Under the pieces are notes generated by a model, which was not told where the DNA came from, ran no database searches, and was given only the letters and a program-made list of their open reading frames with translations. A DNA stretch of 64,000 bases, taken from assembly GCA_902497145.1 (NCBI GenBank), contig CABVDR010000001.1, positions 1-64,000 on the forward strand, given 5' to 3'. Positions 55,770 to 64,000 of this stretch are shown here, piece after piece (position 1 is the stretch's first letter; the number at the start of each line of letters is the position of its first letter). Both the position numbers and the translations under genes were made by a program. This stretch comes from an uncultured Oscillospiraceae bacterium. Its GTDB lineage: Bacteria > Bacillota > Clostridia > Oscillospirales > Oscillospiraceae.

Positions 55770-58700
55770 ATGAAACATACCATGGGCAGCCGCCTGCTGT
55801 CCCTTCTGCTTACCTTAGCCATGCTTGTTACCCTGGCCCCTGCCGCCTTGGCCGCAGAGGATGAAGGCGGACCTGAACCCACCTACACACTGACCGGGGT
55901 GTCCATTACCCCTCCCAATGTAACCATGCAAGTGGGAGACTTTCAGACCTTGACGGCTACGGTGACGATTTCCGGAAAAGAGTACAACGCAACCAAAGAC
56001 TTGCCTGAAGGATGCTCGCTCGATGTTGAATGGTCTGTATCCAATGATCGTACCAGTGAGGTGCAACTGAGTCCGGACAGTTCTAACGTACTTGCCTGTA
56101 CCGTAAAAGCACTGAAGCCGGCGGAAACTACAATTACAGAACCTCTCACGGTCAAGATTTCTGTGACACTGAACGGAGAAGGAATTCCTGAAACCGGTAC
56201 TTGTGAAGTTAAAATAAATTCAGCGGAGCAAAACGGACTGACTCTATACCCTACCACTTTGGAACTGCCTCCTATGGGGTCTGGTATGATCAATGCCACG
56301 GTTACCCCTGCCACTGCCAGTCAAACTGTAGAGTGGAAGAGCCAGGATGAGACTATTGCAACGGTGACTCCTGGTACGTCCACGACTACCGCGACGGTGA
56401 CTGCTGGGAAAAATGCCGGGGAGACAACGATTACCGCGACCGCCAACGGGGTCCAGAAAACTTGTACTGTTCAGGTCCAGGGCATCGTCCTGAAAGATGA
56501 GGAGCTGACTCTCCGAGTAGGGGAAAACTATACATTGAAATATACGATCTACGGCGACTCCCTGAAAGACAACGTTACCTGGACTTCCAGCGATGAAAAT
56601 GTGGTTCAAGTGGATCAGGGCTATCTCTTTCCGGTCAGTGTGGGCGATGCCACCATTACCGCGAAAATCAATGGCACGACGTATACGGACACCATTAAAA
56701 TCACCGTGGAAAAGGCTACCGCCGATGTGATCCGCACCTCGGCCACCACTGGATCCCCGCTCTCGTTTGCCTCGCTGACCTATCAGCTGAACACCCAGAG
56801 CAACAAGGTACTGAAAAAATCTCTCAACTACGTCAGCGCCCTGTCCGTGCCCACCAAGCAGGGCACGCTCTACTATAACTACGTCTCTGAGGGAAACACC
56901 GGCGACGGCGTGGCCTCCGGGGCCAATTACTATGTCAGCCCTGGAAACGGGCAGAGCGGCCTGAGCAATATTACCTTTGTCCCCAAGTCCGACTTTGAGG
57001 GTACTGCCGTGATCTCCTATACCGGCTACGCTTCAGGCACCGAGTTCTTCCAGGGCACCATCGAGGTCACCGTAGACGCACCCGATGACGTGACCTATTC
57101 CTCCGGCAACGGCAATGTGGTGCAGTTTGATGCTTCCGACTTTGCTCAGGCCTGCCGCCAGCAGACCGGCAACGATCTCAGCTACGTCACCTTCTCTCTC
57201 CCGGATGCCAGCAAGGGTACCCTTTACGAGAACTACCTCTCCGAAAGCTACCCCGGCAACCCGGTGGCGGTAAACACCAAGTATAAGTACAGCGGAACTC
57301 CTAACCTGGGGGACGTGTACTTCCTCCCTGCCGCCGGAACCTCCGGCACGGTCACCATTCCCTATACCGGGTACAGCGTCAACGGCTCATCCTTCCGGGG
57401 CCGGGTGTCCATCCGGGTCAGCGCGGCCACTGCCACTGGCGATGTCACCTACACCGTGGGACAGGGCGGCCGGGTCACCTTTGACGACAGAGATTTTAAC
57501 GACCTGTCCCGCAGCCTCACGGGGTACAGCCTGGACCGGGTGCGCTTTACCTTGCCCCCCACCTCCCAGGGCAGGCTGTACTATGACTACACCTCCAGCA
57601 GCGGCGGCTCTCTGGTATCGGAGGAGAAAGACTATTACCGCAGCTCCTCCCCCTACCTGGATAAGGTTACCTTTGTGGCCGATGACGACTATGCCGGCAC
57701 CGTCTCCATCCCCTTCACCGCCTGGGATATCCAGGGTAACCGCTTCTCCGGTCAAGTGGGAATCTCCGTTACCACCCAGAGCAGCGGAAACGTGAAGTAC
57801 TCCATGGTGCAGGGAAAGACAGTCACCTTTGATGACAGTGACTTTAATGACCTGTCTCTGGACCTGACCGGCAGCAGCCTGAACTATGTGCGCTTTAGTC
57901 TGCCCTCCTCGTCCCAGGGAACGCTGTATTACAAGTACAACTCCTCCAGCAGCTACGACAGCAAGGTCTCTGAGAGCCGCAGCTACTACCGCTCCTCCAG
58001 CCCTCGGCTGGACGATGTGACCTTTGTGGGAAGCAGCTCTTTTACCGGTACGGCCACGGTGGACTTCACCGGCTGGAACACCAAGGGGGAGAGCTTTGAG
58101 GGCACCGTGACCATCACCGTCACTCCTGCCCCCCAGGTGGGCGGGATCACCTACACGACCGCCTACAACCCGGTGACCTTCCGGGCGGCGGACTTTATCT
58201 CCGCCTGCAATCAGCGGGGCGAGGGGAGCCTCACCTCGGTGCAGTTCACCGGGGCGGACCGGGTGTACGGCGGGCGGCTCTACTACCGCTATAACGGCAT
58301 TCACTCCGCCAGCAGTCAGGTGCGTTCTACCGCCCTGTACTACCCCTCCTCCACCCCCAGCTTGTCTGAGATCTCCTTTGTGCCCTGGGTCGGTTTCCAG
58401 GGGACGGTCTCTGTGAGTTATACGGCCACCGATTCCAAGGGGGAGACCTACCAGGGAACGGTGCGGATCCAGGTTACCCCCAACACCACCTCCCGCTACT
58501 TCTCTGACATGGGCAGCGCCAGCTGGGCCGCGGCGGCAGTGGACTTCCTCTATGAGAACGGTGTGGTCAGCGGGACCGGGGCCGGGACTTATTCCCCGCA
58601 AGCAGCCATCACTCGAGGCAGCTTCCTGGTGATGTTGGATCAAGCCTTTTCCTTCCCCGGAGCCGGGGGACAGAGTTTCCCGGATGTGCCGGCGGATGCC

Positions 58701-59039
58701 TACTACGCCAGTGCGGTCCAGAAGGCCTATGCCCTGGGTATCGTGGCAGGCTATCCCGATGGCAGCTTCCATCCCAACGAGGCCATCACCAGGGAGGGGG
58801 CGGCGACCATTCTCTATCAGGCTATGGTGGCCACCGGCTGGAGTATCGGTTCTCAGGATGAGAGCGTCCTGTACGGTTATTCCGACTGGCAGAATGTAGC
58901 CTCCTACGCCAGAGGCCCCATGTCCGTGCTGGTGAAAAACGGGTTGCTTTCTGGCAACGACAAGAACCAGCTCAACCCTAAGGGGACTATGTCCCGGGCG
59001 GAGATGGCAGTGGTTCTGGCCAGGGCTGTGACCCTGTAA
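55770..59039 (+). CDS. Large secreted protein with Big2-like and repeated domains and C-terminal SLH
   Basis: The 1089-residue protein has a signal peptide (MKHTMGSRLLSLLLTLAMLVTLAPAALA), two Big2-like Ig domains (about 35-300), five similar domains of about 120 residues (about 315-905) sharing phrases such as VTFDDRDFNDLSRSLTG, LYYDYTSSS and VTFVADDDYAGTVSIPFT, and three SLH motifs at the C-terminal end (about 910-1085; ITRGSFLVMLDQAF, ITREGAATILYQ, MSRAEMAVVLARA). It is thus wall-attached at the other end from its upstream neighbour. Ribosome site AAAGGAGG. A terminator follows. Confidence 0.9.
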   Translation: MKHTMGSRLLSLLLTLAMLVTLAPAALAAEDEGGPEPTYTLTGVSITPPNVTMQVGDFQTLTATVTISGKEYNATKDLPEGCSLDVEWSVSNDRTSEVQLSPDSSNVLACTVKALKPAETTITEPLTVKISVTLNGEGIPETGTCEVKINSAEQNGLTLYPTTLELPPMGSGMINATVTPATASQTVEWKSQDETIATVTPGTSTTTATVTAGKNAGETTITATANGVQKTCTVQVQGIVLKDEELTLRVGENYTLKYTIYGDSLKDNVTWTSSDENVVQVDQGYLFPVSVGDATITAKINGTTYTDTIKITVEKATADVIRTSATTGSPLSFASLTYQLNTQSNKVLKKSLNYVSALSVPTKQGTLYYNYVSEGNTGDGVASGANYYVSPGNGQSGLSNITFVPKSDFEGTAVISYTGYASGTEFFQGTIEVTVDAPDDVTYSSGNGNVVQFDASDFAQACRQQTGNDLSYVTFSLPDASKGTLYENYLSESYPGNPVAVNTKYKYSGTPNLGDVYFLPAAGTSGTVTIPYTGYSVNGSSFRGRVSIRVSAATATGDVTYTVGQGGRVTFDDRDFNDLSRSLTGYSLDRVRFTLPPTSQGRLYYDYTSSSGGSLVSEEKDYYRSSSPYLDKVTFVADDDYAGTVSIPFTAWDIQGNRFSGQVGISVTTQSSGNVKYSMVQGKTVTFDDSDFNDLSLDLTGSSLNYVRFSLPSSSQGTLYYKYNSSSSYDSKVSESRSYYRSSSPRLDDVTFVGSSSFTGTATVDFTGWNTKGESFEGTVTITVTPAPQVGGITYTTAYNPVTFRAADFISACNQRGEGSLTSVQFTGADRVYGGRLYYRYNGIHSASSQVRSTALYYPSSTPSLSEISFVPWVGFQGTVSVSYTATDSKGETYQGTVRIQVTPNTTSRYFSDMGSASWAAAAVDFLYENGVVSGTGAGTYSPQAAITRGSFLVMLDQAFSFPGAGGQSFPDVPADAYYASAVQKAYALGIVAGYPDGSFHPNEAITREGAATILYQAMVATGWSIGSQDESVLYGYSDWQNVASYARGPMSVLVKNGLLSGNDKNQLNPKGTMSRAEMAVVLARAVTL

Positions 59040-59050
59040 GAGAATACGGC

Positions 59051-59088
59051 AAAAAAGAAACCGGAGCCCCAGCTCCGGTTTCTTTTTT
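59051..59088 (+). terminator. Terminator after the second SLH gene
   Basis: Perfect 11-bp stem GAAACCGGAGC / GCTCCGGTTTC (59057-59067 and 59072-59082) with A-run before and T-run after; active on both strands. Confidence 0.92.
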
Positions 59089-59141
59089 GCCGGCGGCAGG
59101 ATTCGACTTGAAAATTATTTTTACGCATGGGATAAAGCAGG

Positions 59142-59168
59142 TTAATTTTCAAGCTGTTTGGTCGATAT
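59142..59168 (+). promoter_or_regulatory. Sigma-28-type promoter of fapA-cheX-cheY
   Basis: TTAATTTT (59142-59149), 11 bases, GTCGATAT (59161-59168). The -35 box is identical to that of the flagellin gene. This and the terminator are the only elements I see in the gap 59040-59353. Confidence 0.7.
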
Positions 59169-59353
59169 ATATAATAAATAGAGAACTTCGCCGTTTTAAA
59201 CCAAGCATTCGCACGAAGTTGTGTTTTGCTGCAGCACAAACAGCTTTGGCAGGGAGAGAGGGCCTGCGGTGACGCGGGAGTTTGGTTTGCCAGGCAGCAA
59301 AAGCTGCTTTGGGAGGGGTTTGTAACTGCGGCAGTAAAGGAGGCGAGCGGCAG

Positions 59354-60985
59354 ATGAAGGAACAGGACTATCATTCTTCTGCCGGTAACTTCGAGCGAGA
59401 TGGAGAAGAGTCCGGGGGTTCGGATCCGAAATATGAGATTGTATTCTCTCCGGAGCATGTATTGTGTCAGCTGTGGGCCATTTGGGCGGGCCAAGAGGCG
59501 CAGGGACAAAGCCTGCAGCTGCGGCTGATGCCGGAGGAGACCGGCCAGCCGTTTCCGGTGAGTGATCCGGCCAGAGAAGCCAAACGAATCCAAGTTTTGC
59601 TGACTCATATTGCGAAGGTGCGGGTAGGCCAGCTGGCGGCCCATGCTGATGTGGATGAAATGGCAATCGTGATTCCCGCGCTGAATGAGATGATGGCGTG
59701 GCTGTTTCTGCTTCCTCCCGTTGGACAGGGGGCCCAGCTCAGTGCGTCTCAGCTCCACCAGGCGCTGCTTCGGCGGGGCATAACCTTTGGAATCAACTGG
59801 AATGCCCTCTGCAGTATATCGGACTGCCCCCACCGCTATTTTTATCTTTTCCCCATCGCATTCGGAAAGGCACCCGTACCGGGCCGGGATGGTGAAATCC
59901 TGGACCGCTATCCCCGGGTGCTGGAGGAGACGGTTCAGGTAAATGAACTGGGTCAGGCTGACTATGAGACCTTAAACTTAGTGCGTGAGATCCATCAGGG
60001 GGACATCATCTGTGAGATTGTTCCTCCCACGGCTGGCATGCCTGGCCACACGGTGACAGGGAAGAGCGTGCCGGCCCCCCAGGGGAAACCGGCCGAGGTA
60101 CCCCAGGGCCGCAACACCTGCTTATCGGAAGATGGGACCTATCTGCTGGCGGAGCGGGACGGACATCTGTGCTTCTCGGGCCACAGCTTTCAGGTGCGTC
60201 CGGTGCTGGATTTGTATGAGACCAGCGAGACCTGCCAGCGAAGCATCAAGTTTTTGGGCGACGTCCATATCCACGGCGACCTGTGCAGCGGGGCAACCAT
60301 CTGTGCCATCGGCAATGTACAGATCGACGGCGCGGTAGAGATATGTACCGTGGAAGCGGGAGAAAATATCATCGTCTCCAGCGGAGTACAGGGGCAGGGC
60401 AGGGCTGTGCTGCGGGCACAGAAGAGCATTTATGCCAAATATCTGGAGAACTGCAATGTGTACGCCCAGGAGAGCGTCCAGGCCGACTGTATCATCAACT
60501 GTGAGGTATACAGCAATGGGGACGTGCGAGTACGCACCGGACGGGGCGTTATTATTGGAGGTACCATCCGGGCGGCTCGGGAGGTATCCGCAGCCACCGT
60601 GGGATCCAAGGCGGAGCGTGCCACTCTGGTGATGCTGGGGGGACAGCCCTGCGAGGAGGCGGAGCGGGCACAGATCCTGGAGCAGATCCGGGACATGGAA
60701 GAAGAGATGAAAAAGCTGGCGCGTCAGGGAACATCGGACGCCTGCGAGCAGCAAAAGTCCAAGCTGCGTTTGAGCCAGTGTGTGGCCAAGATGAAGCTGG
60801 AGAAAATTGACAAGGATCTGGAGGAGCAGGCCAAGGCCTGCATTGCCTGTGACCCGCGGCAGCTGCGCTGCGATACCGCCTATCCCGGTACCACGGTCTC
60901 CATGGACCATGAGTCCTACCGGGTGGTGAAGGAGGAGCGCAGCTGTGTGATCCGGTTTGCCAACGGTTTTTTAGGAAGACAGTAG
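59354..60985 (+). CDS. FapA-family (DUF342) protein
   Basis: ATG 59354 follows AAGGAGG by 10 bases; an open frame upstream is not used. The 543-residue product has an N-terminal domain and a beta-helix centre with the DUF342 pattern (IKFLGDVHIHGDLCSGATICAIGNVQIDGAVE, then GQGRAVLRAQKSIYAKYLENCNVYAQESVQADCIINCEVYSNGDVRV). A coiled-coil helix follows (about 450-520). FapA proteins form polar landmark-like or polymer-binding structures in several bacteria; here it starts a chemotaxis operon and could place proteins at flagella. Confidence 0.85.
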   Translation: MKEQDYHSSAGNFERDGEESGGSDPKYEIVFSPEHVLCQLWAIWAGQEAQGQSLQLRLMPEETGQPFPVSDPAREAKRIQVLLTHIAKVRVGQLAAHADVDEMAIVIPALNEMMAWLFLLPPVGQGAQLSASQLHQALLRRGITFGINWNALCSISDCPHRYFYLFPIAFGKAPVPGRDGEILDRYPRVLEETVQVNELGQADYETLNLVREIHQGDIICEIVPPTAGMPGHTVTGKSVPAPQGKPAEVPQGRNTCLSEDGTYLLAERDGHLCFSGHSFQVRPVLDLYETSETCQRSIKFLGDVHIHGDLCSGATICAIGNVQIDGAVEICTVEAGENIIVSSGVQGQGRAVLRAQKSIYAKYLENCNVYAQESVQADCIINCEVYSNGDVRVRTGRGVIIGGTIRAAREVSAATVGSKAERATLVMLGGQPCEEAERAQILEQIRDMEEEMKKLARQGTSDACEQQKSKLRLSQCVAKMKLEKIDKDLEEQAKACIACDPRQLRCDTAYPGTTVSMDHESYRVVKEERSCVIRFANGFLGRQ

Positions 60986-61011
60986 CATGGGGAGAGAGGA
61001 GGGTGCATACC

Positions 61012-61491
61012 TTGAAAGAGTTTGTTCACCAGGAGCTGAAAGACGTTTTGAATCGCTCCATTCAGGATACCACCAGCCGTTTTGCGGGCATTCAGCTGGT
61101 TGAGCAGAATGCGGAGCTTTCCGATGATATCTGCACCGTTCATACCATTTTGGAAGGAAACCGCCGCGCTGCCCTGCTTCTGTGTGCGGATACCGCCTTG
61201 CTGAACCGGCTGGCGCAGAATATTCTGCACAGCCCCCAGGTCACACCCCAGGACGTGGAGGATGTGGCCAAGGAATATTTAAATATTATCTGCGGCCAGG
61301 TGGTTGCCGGACTGTTTCAAATTGCCCGCATCACATCCCGCTTCCAGATCCCCAGCTTCCGCACAGGGCTTTACCTGCCGGAAGAGGAGGTTGACAGCCA
61401 GTGTGTACTGAACTATGACAGCGGCGAGCATGGAAGAATCCGCCTGATCTGTATGGGGCCCTTCATTCCGGATCGGTCCCAGTCAGCATAA
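61012..61491 (+). CDS. cheX: CheX-family CheY-P phosphatase
   Basis: TTG 61012 follows AGGAGG by 9 bases; a GTG at 61003 would overlap the site. The 159-residue protein has the CheX pattern with an E-x-x-N active-site motif in DVAKEYLNIICGQVVAGL, the only such motif, as in CheX, while CheC has two. It removes phosphate from CheY-P to end the signal. It lies between fapA and cheY. A middle beta sheet LTAL..ADTALLNRLAQN and C-terminal strands are present. Confidence 0.85.
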   Translation: MKEFVHQELKDVLNRSIQDTTSRFAGIQLVEQNAELSDDICTVHTILEGNRRAALLLCADTALLNRLAQNILHSPQVTPQDVEDVAKEYLNIICGQVVAGLFQIARITSRFQIPSFRTGLYLPEEEVDSQCVLNYDSGEHGRIRLICMGPFIPDRSQSA

Positions 61492-61594
61492 GAGCGTTTC
61501 AAATAAGTTAAGCAATCCAGCGTCACGCTGTGGCATGTCCGGGCAGGACCCGGCACAGCAATCAGAATGGAAGTTTAGAAAAGGAGCGAACGAT

Positions 61595-61975
61595 ATGGCA
61601 AAGAAAATCATGGTGGTCGATGACTCCAGAATTGCGCAGCTTCAGCTGCAGGAGATCTTGGCCGGGACAGAGTATGAGGTGGTCGCCTGTTGTCAAAGCG
61701 GGGAGGAGGCCATCAAGAAGTATGATCAGATCCAGCCTGATCTGGTGACGATGGATATTGTGATGCCGGGGATGGACGGGCTGGACACCGCCCGGCTGCT
61801 GTTAAAGGACCATCCCACCGCCCGGGTGCTGATGGTCTCTTCCCTGGCCTATGACGACACCATCAACGAGGCAAGCAAGATCGGCGCCAAGGGATTTGTG
61901 TATAAGCCTTTTGATCACGACCAGATTCTCAAGTCTGTGGCAAAGGCCTTTGAGGACGCTCCTTCTACCAATTAA
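61595..61975 (+). CDS. cheY: Chemotaxis response regulator CheY
   Basis: ATG 61595 follows AAAGGAG by 8 bases; the longer frame upstream has no site. The 126-residue product is a single receiver with D9/D10, phospho-acceptor D54 in LVTMDIVMPGMDG, T/S in MVSSLAY, and K106 in FVYKPFD. It signals from CheA to the flagellar switch. Co-transcribed with fapA and cheX. The ribosome site is typical. Confidence 0.95.
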   Translation: MAKKIMVVDDSRIAQLQLQEILAGTEYEVVACCQSGEEAIKKYDQIQPDLVTMDIVMPGMDGLDTARLLLKDHPTARVLMVSSLAYDDTINEASKIGAKGFVYKPFDHDQILKSVAKAFEDAPSTN

Positions 61976-62034
61976 TTGTTAACGCAGAAACCGGAGCAGA
62001 GGGAGTCTGCCCGGCTGTAAACGTTAGGTCTGCA

Positions 62035-62067
62035 TTGGCCGGCGGTTTTAGCTGCCGGCCAATTTTC
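62035..62067 (+). terminator. Terminator after cheY
   Basis: Stem TTGGCCGGC / GCCGGCCAA (62035-62043 with 62054-62062) followed by TTTT. The rest of the gap to 62706 is AT-rich with no credible coding frame, apart from the promoter given separately. Confidence 0.8.
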
Positions 62068-62546
62068 TGTGCGCAGCCTGGTTGGAACGCAGAAAATAAT
62101 ATCCAAGGTCCTATTGGCAGAGAGCAAATAGAAACCAAGTGGAACTGGATGTCTCTTCTTTGAGAAAAATTTGCGGTGCAGTTTTGCTTTTGCACACCAG
62201 AGGAAGGGGAAATATACACTTCCAATGGGAAAACTGGGGGAAAAGGGAGAATGAAAAATTTTTTTGAGCCGAGACAAAAAGATGCACAAAATAGATAGAC
62301 CATTTAGTAGAAAAAAGGACAATTTAAATAAAAAGATTTCCAATAAAATGGTAAAATATGAAAGAGCTTTTTCATATAACAAAGAACAGAAAAAATGTTT
62401 CACCAGAAAAGGAAATGTGTTCCATGTAAGAAAAAGGAAGATGAGGGAAAACGCAGGGATTTGCCGAAAACAGAATTCATATAATATGACGAAAATGCAA
62501 AATATTTGGCAAAAATATATTTCTTTTTTGATTTATAATTGCGTAC
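62068..62546. other. AT-rich non-coding stretch upstream of the basal-body operon
   Basis: From about 62100 on, the sequence is strikingly A-rich on the plus strand, with runs such as AAAAATTTTTTTG and AAAAAAGG, unlike the GC-rich flanks. A 111-codon frame on the plus strand lacks a ribosome site and normal codon use. I see no RNA fold or known motif. It may be an upstream (UP-type or regulator-binding) region. Confidence 0.5.
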
Positions 62547-62575
62547 TTGAAAAAATGATATTGCTGTATTACAAT
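62547..62575 (+). promoter_or_regulatory. Sigma-A-like promoter of the flgB operon
   Basis: TTGAAA (62547-62552), 17 bases, TACAAT (62570-62575), about 130 bases before flgB. Near-consensus spacing and boxes; no sigma-28 site is present. Confidence 0.65.
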
Positions 62576-62706
62576 GAAGAAAGTTTCAGAATAATTTAGG
62601 TTATCGGAAAAAACTTTACAGAATCTAAACAGTATCAAATGTTTTGTTGAAGTTATATTCAGGGAAATTTTGAGTTTCACGGCTTGACACAGGGAGGCTG
62701 AGAAAA

Positions 62707-63090
62707 ATGGATTTTCTATCAAGCAACACAGCACTGATGCTGCAAAAATCAATGGATTTTTTGTGGACGAAACAGAGCTGCCTTTTAGACAACATTTCCA
62801 ATGCAGAGACCCCGGGATACCAAACCAAATACGCTACGTTTGAGGAGTCATTGCGACAAGCCATCCAGTCGGCATCCGGGCAGAGCGGCTCGGCGGAGAA
62901 GATCCGAAACGCCATCGAGGATACACCGGTGCAGGTGCACCAGGCTCAGGAGAGTACCCGATTGGATGGAAACGGCGTGAACATTACCGAGCAGATGGTG
63001 GAGCTGGCACGAAACGGCTACCAGATGCAATATGTAATGGATGCCATCAGCAGTGACTTCTCTTTATTACGCACGGCCATCAAGGGGTAA
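62707..63090 (+). CDS. flgB: Flagellar basal-body rod protein FlgB
   Basis: The 127-residue product has the rod-protein N-terminus with DNISNAETPGYQTKYATFEESL and C-terminal VNITEQMVELARNGYQMQYVMDAIS, standard for FlgB. It forms the proximal rod. GGGAGG site before the ATG. It opens the large basal-body operon. Confidence 0.97.
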   Translation: MDFLSSNTALMLQKSMDFLWTKQSCLLDNISNAETPGYQTKYATFEESLRQAIQSASGQSGSAEKIRNAIEDTPVQVHQAQESTRLDGNGVNITEQMVELARNGYQMQYVMDAISSDFSLLRTAIKG

Positions 63091-63103
63091 GGAGGCATAG
63101 GCA

Positions 63104-63550
63104 ATGGCATTTTTAAGTTCCATGAACGTGGTGGGCTCCGGCCTGACTGCCCAGCAGCTGCGTTTGGATGTAATTTCCGAAAACATCACCAATCAGAATA
63201 CCACCCGCACCGAGGGCGGCGGCCCCTACCGCCGGAAGTTTGTCGTTCTGCAGTCCCAGGACAGCATGACCCCTTTCCAGCAGGCTCTGGCCCGGGCGCG
63301 GGGCGAGACCGTCTCCAACGGGGGCGGTGTGCAGGTGGCCGAGATCGCCGAGGATCCCTCCGATTTTAAGTTGGTCTACGACCCCACAAATCCCGATGCC
63401 AACGCGGACGGCTACGTGGAGATGCCCAATGTGGATCTGGTCAAGGAAATTGCTGATGCCATGTCCGCCTCCCAGGCCTATTCCGCCAACGTTACCGCCT
63501 TCAATGTGCTCAAGCAGGTGACAGCCAAGGGCCTGGAAATCGGAAAGTAA
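63104..63550 (+). CDS. flgC: Flagellar basal-body rod protein FlgC
   Basis: The 148-residue product has VVGSGLTAQQLRLDVISENITNQNTTRTEGGGPYRRKFVVLQ (FlgC N-terminus), VYDPTNPDANADGYVEMPNVDLVKEIADAMSASQAYSANVTAFNVLKQV (C-terminal), matching FlgC closely. It forms the rod with FlgB. 13-base gap from flgB, AAGGAGG. Confidence 0.97.
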   Translation: MAFLSSMNVVGSGLTAQQLRLDVISENITNQNTTRTEGGGPYRRKFVVLQSQDSMTPFQQALARARGETVSNGGGVQVAEIAEDPSDFKLVYDPTNPDANADGYVEMPNVDLVKEIADAMSASQAYSANVTAFNVLKQVTAKGLEIGK

Positions 63551-63622
63551 GCAGGCAAACGCGCATAGCCGGGGCATCCTTATAAAATAGGCAAGGTATC
63601 CGGTAGGAAAGGAAGAACCACC

Positions 63623-63934
63623 ATGGCAAATATTCAGACGATCGCTCCGATCCAGCCGATCTCGTCCGCCGTTTCGTCAACGGCGGCAAACATCGGTGTA
63701 GGCAATTCGGAGCCTTCCATGTTTTCGCAGATTTTTCAGTCGATGATTGATAATGTAAAGCAGACCGACGCAACCCGAAACGAGAAATACTACGCCTTGG
63801 TCACCGGCCAGCTGGACAATCCGGCCGAGGCCACCATTGCGGCCACCCAGGCGACCGTGGCCACCGAATTGCTGGTCCAGATGCGAGACCGGGCTTTGGA
63901 TGCATACAGTGAGTTAATGCGGATCAGCTTGTAA
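63623..63934 (+). CDS. fliE: Flagellar hook-basal body protein FliE
   Basis: The 103-residue protein has the FliE features: a low-complexity N-terminus, then MFSQIFQSMIDNVKQTDATRNEKYYALVTGQLDNPAEATIAATQATVATELLVQMRDRALDAYSELMRISL. It connects the MS ring (FliF) and the rod. Ribosome site GGAAAGGAAG. Next in the usual order flgB-flgC-fliE-fliF. Confidence 0.94.
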   Translation: MANIQTIAPIQPISSAVSSTAANIGVGNSEPSMFSQIFQSMIDNVKQTDATRNEKYYALVTGQLDNPAEATIAATQATVATELLVQMRDRALDAYSELMRISL

Positions 63935-63967
63935 AGAAGGAAAGATATCTGATCCGAGGGAGTTAAT

Positions 63968-64000
63968 ATGGGCGAGAAAGCAAAGAAGATCGCCGCTGCG
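63968..64000 (+). CDS. fliF: Start of FliF (MS-ring protein), truncated at window edge
   Basis: Only the first 11 codons (MGEKAKKIAAA) are present, preceded by GAGGGAG. The call is from operon position after fliE; the sequence is too short to prove it. Confidence 0.6.
   Translation, partial: MGEKAKKIAAA

Noticed and set aside
57387..58772. A 461-codon open frame on the minus strand
   Set aside because: Antisense to the repeated domains of the second SLH protein; no ribosome site or family pattern.
62264..62599. A 111-codon gene in the AT-rich gap before flgB
   Set aside because: No ribosome site, Lys/Asn-rich low-complexity translation, and its end overlaps the flgB promoter.

Overview
The window reads as part of the chromosome of a motile, Gram-positive-lineage anaerobe of the class Clostridia. 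It is GC-rich for that class, and gene style and content fit Oscillospirales (an Oscillibacter/Intestinimonas/Flavonifractor-like gut bacterium); that placement is inference. Evidence: strong AGGAGG-type ribosome sites, the CsrA/FliW/YviE (DUF6470) flagellar cassette, an FlhB-like FlhX, CheX instead of CheZ, SLH-domain surface proteins, and no sign of an outer membrane. I found no tRNA, rRNA, insertion sequence, integrase or CRISPR array.

Region 1 (1-14.4 kb, all on the minus strand) is most of a contractile injection system of the extracellular (eCIS / Afp-like) type. In transcription order it holds a degenerate receiver-domain protein, two poorly characterised genes, a YbjN-like protein, sheath, tube 1, an assembly protein, a small conserved tail protein, tubes 2 and 3, a 908-residue proline-rich repeat protein, a LysM/tube-adapter protein, the hub, the spike, a gp25-like baseplate protein and the start of a large baseplate protein that runs off the left edge. 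A sigma-A-like promoter lies at 14436-14464. No capsid, terminase, lysis or integration gene is present.

Region 2 (14.4-24.3 kb) begins with a divergent PilZ (c-di-GMP) gene. It continues with a minus-strand late flagellar operon, flgM-flgN-flgK-flgL-yviE-fliW-csrA, plus a receiver protein with a degenerate HD-GYP domain, then a bacteriohemerythrin and a chemoreceptor. Region 3 (24.4-34.2 kb) holds an unusual cluster (lipoprotein, FtsA-like actin-fold protein, second chemoreceptor, FtsE-like ATPase, C39-type peptidase) followed by fliD-fliS and a FliT-like gene. Region 4 (34.4-43.5 kb) has a ParA ATPase, a ComFB-domain protein carrying four copies of a FliM-N-terminus-like motif, the flagellin gene, and a six-gene cassette with an adenylylsulfate-kinase homologue, a PHP phosphatase, a sulfotransferase-like protein and a LicC-like nucleotidyltransferase, probably for flagellin or surface modification.

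Region 5 (43.7-64 kb) contains cheA-cheW-cheR-cheB on the minus strand, then on the plus strand a FliK-like gene, flhX, a second PilZ gene, two very large SLH-domain secreted proteins, fapA-cheX-cheY, and the start of the main basal-body operon (flgB-flgC-fliE-fliF), which leaves the window.

Regulatory signals tie the parts together. At least seven sites match a sigma-28 (SigD/FliA) promoter (TTAA/TTAT, about 15 bp, G-N-CGAWAW). They precede flgM, hemerythrin, the first chemoreceptor, fliD, flagellin, cheA and fapA. The flagellin leader carries a hairpin with GGA in its loop just before the Shine-Dalgarno sequence, the expected CsrA target, and both csrA and fliW are in the window. The eCIS and flgB operons use sigma-A-like promoters instead.
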